From the NCBI GenBank assembly GCA_023427545.1, contig JAEZBF010000233.1:1-13713 (forward strand): a stretch of DNA of 13,713 nt. The letters run 5' to 3'. Origin of the DNA: Pseudomonadota bacterium. GTDB taxonomy: Bacteria; Pseudomonadota; Alphaproteobacteria; Rhizobiales; Devosiaceae. Made by a program: the position numbers and the translations under genes. This document shows positions 6,102 through 13,156 of this stretch, in pieces. Below the pieces are notes generated by a model. That model was not told the origin of the DNA and did no database searches. It saw only the letters and a program-made list of their open reading frames with translations. Positions within the stretch are counted from its first letter, which is position 1; each line of letters begins with the position of its first letter.

Positions 6102-7369
6102 GGGACCGCGATCTCTCGGCGGATGGCCCCCACCAGCGCCTGCGCCGCCCCGGCAAGAGCTTCGGCAGAGCCCGGCGCGAAGGTGCCAGGCATGCCGATG
6201 AAACGGTGCGCCTCGGCAACCTCGTAGCCGCCGTGCACGAACTCCGAGGCCGGCGGGATGTAGCCAGGGGTAGCGTGGGCGTAGGCGATGACGAAGACCG
6301 GGCTTTCGGGGCCGCAGGCCTCACGGATCAGCAGGGCGGTCTCGGCAAAGATCTCGCCGGGGAGCCCGATCACCAGCACGCCGCCCCAGTCGAGGACGCT
6401 GACCCGTCCGGTCCAGCTGCCGGGCGGCTGATTGGAGAAGCGATCCGCCCAGGCGATCCAGGCGCGCAGGATCGTCGCGCGTTCTGGATCGGCCAATGCG
6501 AGTTCGGGCCGCCACTGCTCTGCCAGTACCGGAAGCGGCTCCTGCTCGAGGCGGGTGAGGTTGACACGGACGTCGGCGGCGAGGGCCGCAACCCTGTCGC
6601 CGGTCTCCGCTTCAGGGGCCGCGAGCGCGGCTTCGCCGATCCTGCGGCCCAGGCGCTCCGCGGTCGCGAACGAACGCTCGGGGTTGGCGGCGAGCGTCCA
6701 GGAGGCGTGCGCGGTGTGGCCGTTGTTGGCGTCGCCGGCGCAGCCGGTGAAAAACACCGCGACAGCGCCGGGATAGGCCTCCTCCAGCGATTGCCGGACG
6801 TAGTGCGGATAGTCGGCGGTCATCAACCGGTTGTCGGCCGCCAGCACGACGGGATGACAGGCGTAGGCGACCATCACCGCGAACACCTTACCTTCGGCGT
6901 CCTGGAAGCGGACGACGGGGAGCGCCCGGTCCAACGGACCATCGTCGTGGCGGCGGTTGCGCGCGACGCCGGGGTCGGCGCCGTATCCGAAGGTGATGCG
7001 GGCTGGCCGCGCGTTCTCCAGTGCGCGGGCGATCGCTTCTACGCAGCCGTCCTCGATCGACTGCAAGAACCCGGGATCGACGCTCCGGCTCAGCCGGCCG
7101 GGGGTGGATTCCGGCGCGCCGTGGGTGTGCGTTGCGGCAATGCAGACGCCGGAATGGGGGAGCGGCACACGCTCGCGTACCCGCGCCGTCAGGTCTTCGT
7201 TGATGCCCACGACATCGACCGCGACCATAGCCGTGTCGCCCACTACGACGGCACGCACGGTGAGCGGATCGTGCACGCCGATGGCGGGTTCGGTCCGCAT
7301 GGCAAAACCGGCCTGCAGCAGCCCGGGAGCTGGCGTGATATCGACGACGGCAACTCCGGCCCTGATCAT
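6098..7369 (-). CDS. Neutral/alkaline ceramidase-family protein (N-terminal domain type), putative metal-dependent amidase
   Basis: This 423-aa protein has no signal peptide. It matches the domain of bacterial neutral ceramidases, zinc enzymes that cleave an N-acyl amide bond. Ordered motifs: GVAVVDITP (5-13), ATHTHGAPES (79-88) with metal-ligand-type H81/H83, NRRHDD (138-143), ACHPVVL (170-176) with H172, GCAGDANNGH (209-218), GLPGEIFAET (335-344) with E339, and YAHATPGYIPPASEF...GGYE (363-383). In Pseudomonas ceramidase the GD-x-S-P segment carries the nucleophilic Ser; here that position is Asn, so true ceramidase chemistry is doubtful. It also lacks the C-terminal domain of full ceramidases. 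The ATG overlaps the nagA-like stop (ATGA) with GGGAG 8 nt upstream; a longer open frame to 8062 is the shadow of nagA. Its place in an amino-sugar operon suggests an intracellular hydrolase on an N-acyl sugar or related metabolite (inference). Confidence 0.78.
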   Translation of the reverse strand: MIRAGVAVVDITPAPGLLQAGFAMRTEPAIGVHDPLTVRAVVVGDTAMVAVDVVGINEDLTARVRERVPLPHSGVCIAATHTHGAPESTPGRLSRSVDPGFLQSIEDGCVEAIARALENARPARITFGYGADPGVARNRRHDDGPLDRALPVVRFQDAEGKVFAVMVAYACHPVVLAADNRLMTADYPHYVRQSLEEAYPGAVAVFFTGCAGDANNGHTAHASWTLAANPERSFATAERLGRRIGEAALAAPEAETGDRVAALAADVRVNLTRLEQEPLPVLAEQWRPELALADPERATILRAWIAWADRFSNQPPGSWTGRVSVLDWGGVLVIGLPGEIFAETALLIREACGPESPVFVIAYAHATPGYIPPASEFVHGGYEVAEAHRFIGMPGTFAPGSAEALAGAAQALVGAIRREIAVP

Positions 7370-8520
7370 CTGGCGATCTCCCGACCTGCAACGAAACTCT
7401 GGACGATCTTCAGCGCGGGTGCGTCGGGAGCGTAGGTGAAACGGATGAGATCGGCCCGGGCGCCGGGCTCGAGCCGCCCGCGTCCACCGGCAAGAGCGCC
7501 CGGGTTCGAGGTCGCGAGGCGCAGCGCCTCGGCGAGCGTGAGCCCGGCCATCCGCATGACCTGCACCACGTTCTGCGTGAGCAGGTGCCCCGCCCCCGCG
7601 AGATAGGAGGTGCCGGCGATGCCGAGCCGCCCCTCCGCGCTGACCTCTACCCTGCCCCCGATTGGGGCGTCGTAGATGCCCGGGGGCATGCCACCCAGCG
7701 CCGCCGCGTCGGAAACGAGGATGGCGCGGTCGAGCCCCTTGGCCCGCAGCATGGCGCGGATGGTGTCTGCCGGCAGGTGGTGGCCATCGGCGATGAAGCT
7801 CGCGGTCAGGCGGTCGTCGGCGAGCTGCGCCCAGATGAAGTTGGGGTGCCGCGGCAGCATGGCGGCCGCCCCGTTGCCCAGATGGGTGGAAAGCCGGACG
7901 CCTGCGTCTGCGGCGGCATGGACCTGCGCGGGCGTGGCGGCCGTGTGGCCGATCGAGACGACGACGCCGTCGCGGCTGAGCTGCTCGATGTACTGGGGCG
8001 CCTCGGGGTAGCTGGGGCAGAGCGTGACCAGACCGACAAGGCCTTCGGACGCCTCCTGCCAACGGGCGAACTCCGCAAGGCTGGGCGGCCGCACATGTTC
8101 CAGCGGATGGGCGCCGCGCGGACCATCCTCAGGGCTGATCGAAGGCCCCTCAACGTGAATGAACGGCACCATCTCGCGAACGAGGCCGGAGGTGCGGCGC
8201 GCCTCGGCAATGGCCCGCATGGCGGCGAGGAGCGAGGCTTCGGACGCCGTGATCAGCGTCGGCGCGTAGGTGGTGGTGCCTTCTCTGGCCAAACGCTCGC
8301 TGAGCGCAATGACGGCCTGCGGCTCCAGTGCGCCGTCGTTGAGATCGAGGCCGGCGTAGCCGTTGACCTGGAGATCGACGAGGCCGGCGGAGAGATAGGG
8401 GGCGTCGTCCGCGGCCGCGTGCGGCTCGATGCCGGCGATGCGTCCGTCGGCGATGTGGACGGCAATCCCCTGCCCGGTCTGCGGATCGCGCCCGGCGAGC
8501 ACCTGGGCGGCAGGCGTCAA
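7366..8520 (-). CDS. nagA: N-acetylglucosamine-6-phosphate deacetylase family amidohydrolase (NagA-like)
   Basis: This 384-aa TIM-barrel amidohydrolase, the usual NagA length, should remove the acetyl group from GlcNAc-6-P to give GlcN-6-P in the cytoplasm. The first-strand HxH of most amidohydrolases is replaced by a QVNG type (51-54), as in E. coli NagA, implying a single metal. Expected metal ligands are E124 (HVEGPS), H192 (SIGHTA) and H213 (STHLGNG); H248 (ADGHHLP) and catalytic D271 (LVSDAA) follow. R224 has the same spacing from H213 as the E. coli phosphate-contacting Arg. THLGNG instead of THLYNA marks a divergent clade, so an unusual N-acyl sugar is possible. The ATG overlaps the stop of the SIS gene (8517-8520), and its stop overlaps the next start. 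Product would feed the NagB-like enzyme. Confidence 0.88.
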   Translation of the reverse strand: MTPAAQVLAGRDPQTGQGIAVHIADGRIAGIEPHAAADDAPYLSAGLVDLQVNGYAGLDLNDGALEPQAVIALSERLAREGTTTYAPTLITASEASLLAAMRAIAEARRTSGLVREMVPFIHVEGPSISPEDGPRGAHPLEHVRPPSLAEFARWQEASEGLVGLVTLCPSYPEAPQYIEQLSRDGVVVSIGHTAATPAQVHAAADAGVRLSTHLGNGAAAMLPRHPNFIWAQLADDRLTASFIADGHHLPADTIRAMLRAKGLDRAILVSDAAALGGMPPGIYDAPIGGRVEVSAEGRLGIAGTSYLAGAGHLLTQNVVQVMRMAGLTLAEALRLATSNPGALAGGRGRLEPGARADLIRFTYAPDAPALKIVQSFVAGREIAR

Positions 8521-9296
8521 AGCCAGCGCACCCGGCCGTGGAAGCGCTCGATGAAGCGGGCATTGGCCTCGTCGCCGCCCGGCGCATTGCCGCTGCGCCA
8601 GGTCGGAGGCTCGATCCCGCGCTCCGCGAGCTTGGCAACCGTGCGGATCACGAGGCAGTTGAGCGCAAAGGCGTTGGCGAAGGTCGAGACCGCAGCGATG
8701 CGCTCGCTGACGCCGGGGATTTCGATCAGCGCGTCGCCGATCGGCACCTTGGTGTCGATCGCGATGTCGACCACGTCGTGCAGGTTCTGCCGCGTGGGGT
8801 GGCGCGCGGGATGCTCGGGCCGCGTATTCGACGCGTGCTCGCGCGAGCTGACGCCGATGAGGAAGACGCCACGGCGCCTGGCTTCCAGCGCTGCATCGAT
8901 GAGCGCGGCGTTGATGCCGTAGGCGTTGACGAGGATCAGCAGGTCGCCCTCGCCGAGCCGCTGGTCGGCGATGACGATCTTTCCGTAGCCCGGGGTGCGC
9001 TCGATCGCCATGGAGCGGAGCGCGCCGTTCGAGAGCAGCGTGCCGTCGTCGAGGATGGCACTCACGTGCATCAGCCCGCCGGCGCGGAAGAAGATCTCCT
9101 GCGCGGCGAGGTTGGAGTGGCCGCCGGGGCCGTAGACGTAAACCAGCTTGTCGGCCGCGACCTGCTCAGCGACGCGGGCGGCGGCGCGCTCCAGCGGCTC
9201 CTTCTCCTCCTCGAGGATGCGCCGCATGTGCGCCGTCGAACGATCGAAATAGGTTGCGCACAGCGCGTCGGCGTCGATCGGACCTGCGTCAGGCAT
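8517..9296 (-). CDS. SIS-domain phosphosugar-binding protein (COG4821/UPF0309-like)
   Basis: This 259-aa cytoplasmic protein has a single SIS fold. An N-terminal helical arm (10-48) is followed by VYVYGPGGHSNLAAQEIFFRAGG (52-74), the phosphosugar loop of the family, then GDLLILVNAYGINAAL (117-132) and FLIGVSSREHA (145-155). It resembles the sugar isomerase domain-containing proteins of COG4821, whose reaction is mostly unassigned; it is not a GlmS or MurQ by motif. The start at 9296 is chosen because GAGGAG lies 5-6 nt upstream; an open frame extends up to 9431 but would run through the promoter and operator. It is first in operon A, coupled to nagA by a 4-bp overlap, so an aldose/ketose phosphate isomerisation or lyase step near NagA is likely. 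Confidence 0.82.
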   Translation of the reverse strand: MPDAGPIDADALCATYFDRSTAHMRRILEEEKEPLERAAARVAEQVAADKLVYVYGPGGHSNLAAQEIFFRAGGLMHVSAILDDGTLLSNGALRSMAIERTPGYGKIVIADQRLGEGDLLILVNAYGINAALIDAALEARRRGVFLIGVSSREHASNTRPEHPARHPTRQNLHDVVDIAIDTKVPIGDALIEIPGVSERIAAVSTFANAFALNCLVIRTVAKLAERGIEPPTWRSGNAPGGDEANARFIERFHGRVRWL

Positions 9297-9350
9297 GATG
9301 CTCCTCGGATGCGGATGGCTGGGCGCGCGTGTGGGCCGGCGCGTATCGGG

Positions 9351-9379
9351 ACTATTTGATGCAACCGGTTGCAAGTCAA
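9351..9379 (-). promoter_or_regulatory. Promoter of the SIS-nagA-ceramidase operon
   Basis: On the minus strand TTGACT (9374-9379) and AATAGT (9351-9356) are separated by exactly 17 bp. The first 14 bases of the spacer are the operator. The leader to the ATG at 9296 would be about 50 nt. The arrangement closely parallels the promoter at 6074-6101, which supports both. Confidence 0.7.
9360..9373. promoter_or_regulatory. LacI-family operator, copy 3 (divergent SIS/lacI region)
   Basis: TGCAACCGGTTGCA is identical to copy 1 and occupies the spacer of the operon A promoter. It lies 67 bp before the lacI start on the other strand, so it may also give autoregulation. No convincing lacI promoter could be picked out on the plus strand. 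Confidence 0.88.
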
Positions 9380-9439
9380 GCTGGCCAGCGGGCTTAAGGG
9401 ATGCTTCCGTTTGCCGGCAAACGCGATACAACGTGCGGC

Positions 9440-10435
9440 ATGACCCCGCCCCGCAGAGCGACGCCGACCATCAGCCAGGTGGCGTCCGCAGCGGGCGTCG
9501 ATCGCTCGACGGTGTCCCGCGCGTTCACGCGGCCGGAGCTCTTAAGCCGCGACACGGTGCAAAAGGTGCTCGAGGCCGGATTGCGGCTGGGCTACGTGCC
9601 GAATCCCACGGCGCGGGCGCTCAGCACCGGGCGGCACGGCAATATCGCGCTGATCGTGCCCGACGTCGCCAATCCGTTCTTTCCGCCGCTGATCCGCGCG
9701 GCGGAACGCGAGCTCGATAAGCTCGACTTCTGCCTCTTCCTCGGCGATTCCGACGAGAACGCGGCGCGCGAGGACAAGCTGGTCGGGCGGCTCGCCGGGC
9801 AGGTCGAGGGGGTGATCCTCGCCTCGAGCCGGCTGCCCGAGGAGGCGATCCGCGCGCACGCCGCGCTGCGGCCGCTGGTGCTGATCAACCGCGATGTGGC
9901 GGGCATTCCACGCGTGCTGATCGACAGCCGTTCGGGCGTCGAGATGGCGATGGAGCACCTCGCCGAGCTGGGGCACCGGACGGTGGCCTATGTCAGCGGG
10001 CCGGCGAGCTCGTGGTCGAACCGGCAGCGGCGGGCCGCGGTGCGGCGGGCGGCCAAGCGGCTGGGCGTGGAGGCCGTAGTGGTACCGGCGCCGGTGCCGA
10101 GCTACGAGGCGGGACGCGCGGTCGCGGGCGCGCTGCTGGCGAGCGGAGCAAGCGCTGCGATTGCCTTCGACGACGTCACCGCGCACGGCCTGCTGGCGGG
10201 GCTGGCGGCGCAAGGGGTGGCGGTGCCCGAGGCCTTCAGCGTGGTTGGCTGCGACGACGTGCTGGGGGCGCTCACGCAGCCGGCGCTGACGACGGTCTCC
10301 AACCGCTCCAACGAGGCGGGCAAGGCGGCGGTGTCGATGCTGTTCGACCGGCTGCAGTCGCGGGCGGCGAGCGATGACCGGCACGTGCTCGAAACGCACC
10401 TCGTGGTGCGGGCGACGACCGGGCCGCGCGGCTAG
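9440..10435 (+). CDS. LacI-family transcriptional regulator of the locus
   Basis: This 331-aa repressor has an N-terminal helix-turn-helix (about 10-29, with VDRSTVSRAF as recognition helix), a hinge helix around NPTARALSTG (55-64) carrying the Leu that in this family intercalates at the central CpG of the operator, and a periplasmic-binding-protein-like sensor domain (IALIVPDVANPFF from 69; AIAFDDVTAHGL and VVGCDD later). An ATG 13 codons upstream (9401) abuts its only AG-rich stretch and adds residues foreign to the family, so 9440 is preferred; neither start has a strong ribosome site. It is divergent from operon A and flanks the operator at 9360, and two more copies sit in front of the ABC operon and the nagB-like gene, making it the probable regulator of all three. 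The inducer is likely a pathway sugar or sugar phosphate. Confidence 0.93.
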   Translation: MTPPRRATPTISQVASAAGVDRSTVSRAFTRPELLSRDTVQKVLEAGLRLGYVPNPTARALSTGRHGNIALIVPDVANPFFPPLIRAAERELDKLDFCLFLGDSDENAAREDKLVGRLAGQVEGVILASSRLPEEAIRAHAALRPLVLINRDVAGIPRVLIDSRSGVEMAMEHLAELGHRTVAYVSGPASSWSNRQRRAAVRRAAKRLGVEAVVVPAPVPSYEAGRAVAGALLASGASAAIAFDDVTAHGLLAGLAAQGVAVPEAFSVVGCDDVLGALTQPALTTVSNRSNEAGKAAVSMLFDRLQSRAASDDRHVLETHLVVRATTGPRG

Positions 10436-11463
10436 ATCGTGACCGCGCGACGCTCGCGCGAGGACTGCAGCAGCGCTTCGATCAGCACCTGCACGGCCAC
10501 GGCTTCGGTGCCGGGAATGGCCGGCGCGCGGCGGTCCCGCACCGCAAGCACGAAGTCGCGGATCACCTCGCGGTGCCAGTGGTGCGGGAAGGCCATCGGA
10601 TCGGCGCCGCCGCCGGTGCCTTCGTGGCCGGTGGCGAGGACTTCGCGACGGCCGTCGTGGTGGTTGACGACCAGCTCGCCACCAACGAGGCGGGCGGAGG
10701 CATGCTCGAAATCCACAGCGAGCGACGCATGGCCGCCCGGATAGGACGCGGTAGTGGCCCACAGCGCACCGAGTGCGCCGCTGGCGAACCGCAGGCCAGC
10801 GCTGACCGTGTCCTCGGTCTCCATGCGGTGGAGCGGGGTGGTGCCGGCGACGGCCTGCACCTCCGCGACCGGTCCCATAACGTGCAGCATGAGATCGAGG
10901 TAGTGGATCGCCTGGGTGAGCAGCACGCCGCCGCCGTCGCGCGCGAGCGTGCCGCGGCCGGGCGCGTCATAGTAGCTCTGCGGCCGCCACCAGGGGACGA
11001 ACACCTGCCCGGCGACGACTTGGCCGCGCTCGCCGGAGACGGCGAGCGCGCGGAGCTTGCGCGCGCCTTCCCGGAGCCGCTCCTGGAAGACGACGCCGAG
11101 CGGCAGGTTGGCGGCGGCAGCAATGTCGACGAGCTGCTGTGCCGCCGCGGCGGTGCGCTCCAGTGGCTTTTCAAGCAGCATGGCCTTGCCGGCCGCCGCT
11201 GCCGCGGTGACGATCTCGAGCCGCGCGTTGGGCGGGGTGGTGACGACGATCGCGTCGAGCAGCGGATCAGCGAGGAGAGCCGCGAGCGACTCCGCGGGGG
11301 CAAAGCCGTAGCGCGCGGCGAAGGACTCGCGCTTCTGCCGGTCGCGGGCGTAGACCCCACGGACGTCGATTGTTTCGGAAAGATCGACAAGCGAGCGGGC
11401 ATGCGCGTCCGCGACCATGCCGAGGCCGATGAGCCCGATGCCAATCCGCTTGCCGTCGGTCAC
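10432..11463 (-). CDS. Gfo/Idh/MocA family NAD(P)-dependent oxidoreductase
   Basis: This 343-aa cytoplasmic sugar dehydrogenase has an N-terminal Rossmann fold: GLIGLGMVADAHARS (10-24) binds the nucleotide, VVTTPPN (73-79) follows, and EKPLE (98-102) holds the conserved Lys K99. The C-terminal domain shows WWRPQSYYD (158-166), DGGGVLLTQAIHYLD (176-190) with H187 and D190 of the catalytic HxxxD-like pair. The YYD...RGT...DGGG pattern recalls dehydrogenases acting on sugar or nucleotide-sugar substrates (WlbA-like), but the substrate is not readable. The start is GTG, with GAGGGA 7 nt upstream. It is convergent with lacI and shares CTAG with it. No copy of the LacI operator lies upstream, so membership in the regulon is uncertain. 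Confidence 0.88.
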   Translation of the reverse strand: MTDGKRIGIGLIGLGMVADAHARSLVDLSETIDVRGVYARDRQKRESFAARYGFAPAESLAALLADPLLDAIVVTTPPNARLEIVTAAAAAGKAMLLEKPLERTAAAAQQLVDIAAAANLPLGVVFQERLREGARKLRALAVSGERGQVVAGQVFVPWWRPQSYYDAPGRGTLARDGGGVLLTQAIHYLDLMLHVMGPVAEVQAVAGTTPLHRMETEDTVSAGLRFASGALGALWATTASYPGGHASLAVDFEHASARLVGGELVVNHHDGRREVLATGHEGTGGGADPMAFPHHWHREVIRDFVLAVRDRRAPAIPGTEAVAVQVLIEALLQSSRERRAVTI

Positions 11464-11485
11464 GTTGGAGTCCCTCGCCTAGTGA

Positions 11486-11499
11486 ATCCCGAGCGGGAT
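11486..11499. repeat. Inverted repeat ATCCCG-AG-CGGGAT upstream of the oxidoreductase gene
   Basis: Six-base arms with a 2-bp centre lie 23 bp before the GTG start at 11463, within the 81-bp gap after the SH3b gene. The loop is too short for a normal hairpin and no T-run follows, so an operator is as likely as a terminator. It does not resemble the TGCAACCGGTTGCA sites. Confidence 0.3.
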
Positions 11500-11544
11500 C
11501 ATAGACGTAGGACAGGCGGGAGAGAAACCGCAGCTTGCCGGTGA

Positions 11545-12870
11545 TCAGGAGCGGACCAGGTAGTCGGCGTAGGCCCAGCCTTGGCGGCCCTTCTTGTCCT
11601 TGATATGCGCCCAGCCGTCCTTCTCGCCCAGCACTGTCACCGGCGTGCCGCCGTTGAGGTTGAACAGCGCCGAGTTCTTCCTGGCCGGCCCGGACCTGAC
11701 GGTGACGCCGCCGGAGCGCACCACGCGATCGCCGGCCGAAGCGGTCGCCTCCTGCTTCGCTGCTTCAGTGCCGGGAACGAGCTTGCGCGGCAGGGTGTCC
11801 GTGACGTCGGAGAAGACCCAGCCTTCGCGATCCTTCGCGGTGCGGATGTGGGTCCAGTCGTCCTCGGTTTCGAGCACGGTCACTTCCTCACCCGAGGAGA
11901 GCGTGAAGAGCTTGCGCGCCGCCTTGGAGGGCTCGGCCCGCACGTTGAGGTCGTCACCGTCGACGATCGCCACCTCGCGTTCCTCGCTCAGCTGCTTGGG
12001 CTGCGGTGCGGCGGGAGTTTCCCTGGGCGGCTCGACCATCGCCATGGGCGGGATCGCCAGAGGCTCGGGCGCCGGCAGGCTCAGCGCGGGCGCGGCGCGT
12101 GACGGCCGAAGCGCCGAGGTTGCGGTGAGAGCGGTCACGCCCAGCCGTCCCCGCGGCATCACGGGCGCGATCGCGCCCAGCGCGGCTTCGACGACAGGAC
12201 GGGCGACCGGCGCGGTTTCTTCTTCAACTGCAGCTGGAGCAGGCGTGGAAGTTGCAGCGGGAGCCGGAACGGGTATCGTCAGCCCGGGCGAAGCCGCTTT
12301 CTGCACGGTCTGGACGACAACCTGCTCGGCCGGCGCGGGCGCCTCAGCGCAAGCTTCACCCACGCATTCGACGGAAGGCGCGGCGGCGCGCGCAAAGGCA
12401 AGATAGGTGATGCCGGCCCCGGTGACACCGCCGCCCACGATGAGGCAGGTGGCCAGCAGGGGGCCTGCCCGCAGCGAGCGGCGCGTCAGCCAGGCAATCG
12501 CGGTCTCGGCCGACCTGCCGATGGCTTCGGGTGCGCGACGCAATAGAGCGGGACGCGGCGGCGCCCAGGGGCTTGGGTGATAAGGATCCTCTACCGTGGC
12601 CGTAGGCTCAGGAGACCCTGGGCTGGTCGTCATCTCGGACAAAAGGCGCCGCAGGCGAGCCCCCTCCTCTTCCTTGAGGACCGGACGCTCACGAAGGTCC
12701 TTACCGTCCGAGGCGCTCAGCTGCTGCTTGATCCGGTCGGTGGCATCCTTGAGGAACAGTGCGGGGCGGAGGAAATCAGGGACAGGACCGCCCACCTCGT
12801 GGAGGAGCCCATCGTCCTCCTCGCGGCTCACCGCGTCGCGCGGGTCGTGCGGCAGTTTGCTGATCATCAT
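11545..12870 (-). CDS. Single-pass membrane protein with two C-terminal bacterial SH3 (SH3b) domains
   Basis: This 441-aa protein is not a recognised named gene. Residues 1-135 are charged and probably cytoplasmic. A single membrane segment lies at about 136-160. A low-complexity Ala/Pro-rich periplasmic stalk (about 162-295) follows, with a cysteine pair C169/C174 that could form a disulfide. Two SH3b repeats end the protein: 298-357 (LNVRAEPS...W.HIRT..REGWVFSD) and 383-441 (VTVRSGP...W.HIKDKKGRQGWAYADYL). SH3b domains usually bind peptidoglycan or peptides, so an envelope role is likely. ATG ATG at 12870/12867 lacks a clear ribosome site; an ATG at codon 80 (before TTSPGSPEP) is a possible alternative start. 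No sugar-metabolism link is visible. Confidence 0.75.
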   Translation of the reverse strand: MMISKLPHDPRDAVSREEDDGLLHEVGGPVPDFLRPALFLKDATDRIKQQLSASDGKDLRERPVLKEEEGARLRRLLSEMTTSPGSPEPTATVEDPYHPSPWAPPRPALLRRAPEAIGRSAETAIAWLTRRSLRAGPLLATCLIVGGGVTGAGITYLAFARAAAPSVECVGEACAEAPAPAEQVVVQTVQKAASPGLTIPVPAPAATSTPAPAAVEEETAPVARPVVEAALGAIAPVMPRGRLGVTALTATSALRPSRAAPALSLPAPEPLAIPPMAMVEPPRETPAAPQPKQLSEEREVAIVDGDDLNVRAEPSKAARKLFTLSSGEEVTVLETEDDWTHIRTAKDREGWVFSDVTDTLPRKLVPGTEAAKQEATASAGDRVVRSGGVTVRSGPARKNSALFNLNGGTPVTVLGEKDGWAHIKDKKGRQGWAYADYLVRS

Positions 12871-13136
12871 CTACGCATATACTCAACTACTCACGAAGCG
12901 ATGCCAAGCTGCGGAGAGCATCGCTCAAAAAGATCAGCCAGTCATCAGCTTCGCGCGCCTGGTCTGCACATCAGATTAAGCGCCGCGATGAGGTCGAAAT
13001 TGGGCAGGCAAGGTAGGCGCGGCAGGAAGGCGCACCTCGTTACCATAGCTAGACTTACGTGAAGCTGATCGACGCCAACGCAAGCTCCCCCATCTGGCGG
13101 CCGGCATGGGACGACAATGATCAGCGCTGTCAATCA
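12871..13136. other. Non-coding gap between the SH3b gene and the DUF6969-like gene
   Basis: About 270 bp with no convincing gene. The only sizeable frame (62 codons, minus strand, 12945-13133) has no ribosome site or recognisable motif. The stretch next to the SH3b gene is AT-richer than its surroundings and contains a TATATG-like element about 6 bp before the ATG, which could be part of its promoter. No tRNA or structured RNA was recognised by eye. Confidence 0.5.
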
Positions 13137-13156
13137 GTTCCGGACACGAGCGGAAC
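13137..13156 (-). terminator. Hairpin directly after the DUF6969-like gene
   Basis: GTTCCG and CGGAAC form a 6-bp stem with an 8-nt loop immediately after the TAG stop at 13157-13159. The following minus-strand sequence (TGATTGACAG) has no proper T-run, so this is a weak intrinsic terminator or a 3'-end stabiliser. Confidence 0.35.

Noticed and set aside
6824..6833. CAACCGGTTG, resembling the LacI operator core
   Set aside because: It lies inside the ceramidase-family coding region (encoding an Asn-Arg-Leu stretch), lacks the outer TG/CA bases and has no promoter nearby. At most an auxiliary site.
6020..7435. Plus-strand 471-codon open frame
   Set aside because: Antisense of the ceramidase-family gene, with no motif and no ribosome site.
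6098..8062. Ceramidase-family gene as a 654-codon open frame
   Set aside because: The extra N-terminal part is antisense-like low-complexity sequence within nagA. The family's GVAVVDITP start follows directly after the ATG at 7369.
7585..8922. Plus-strand 445-codon open frame
   Set aside because: It lies opposite nagA and the SIS gene, both with clear family motifs. Its product is Gly/Arg-rich without recognisable domains, as expected for an antisense frame in GC-rich DNA.
12945..13133. 62-codon minus-strand open frame in the gap before the DUF6969-like gene
   Set aside because: No ribosome site, no recognisable motif, and composition unlike the neighbouring genes.
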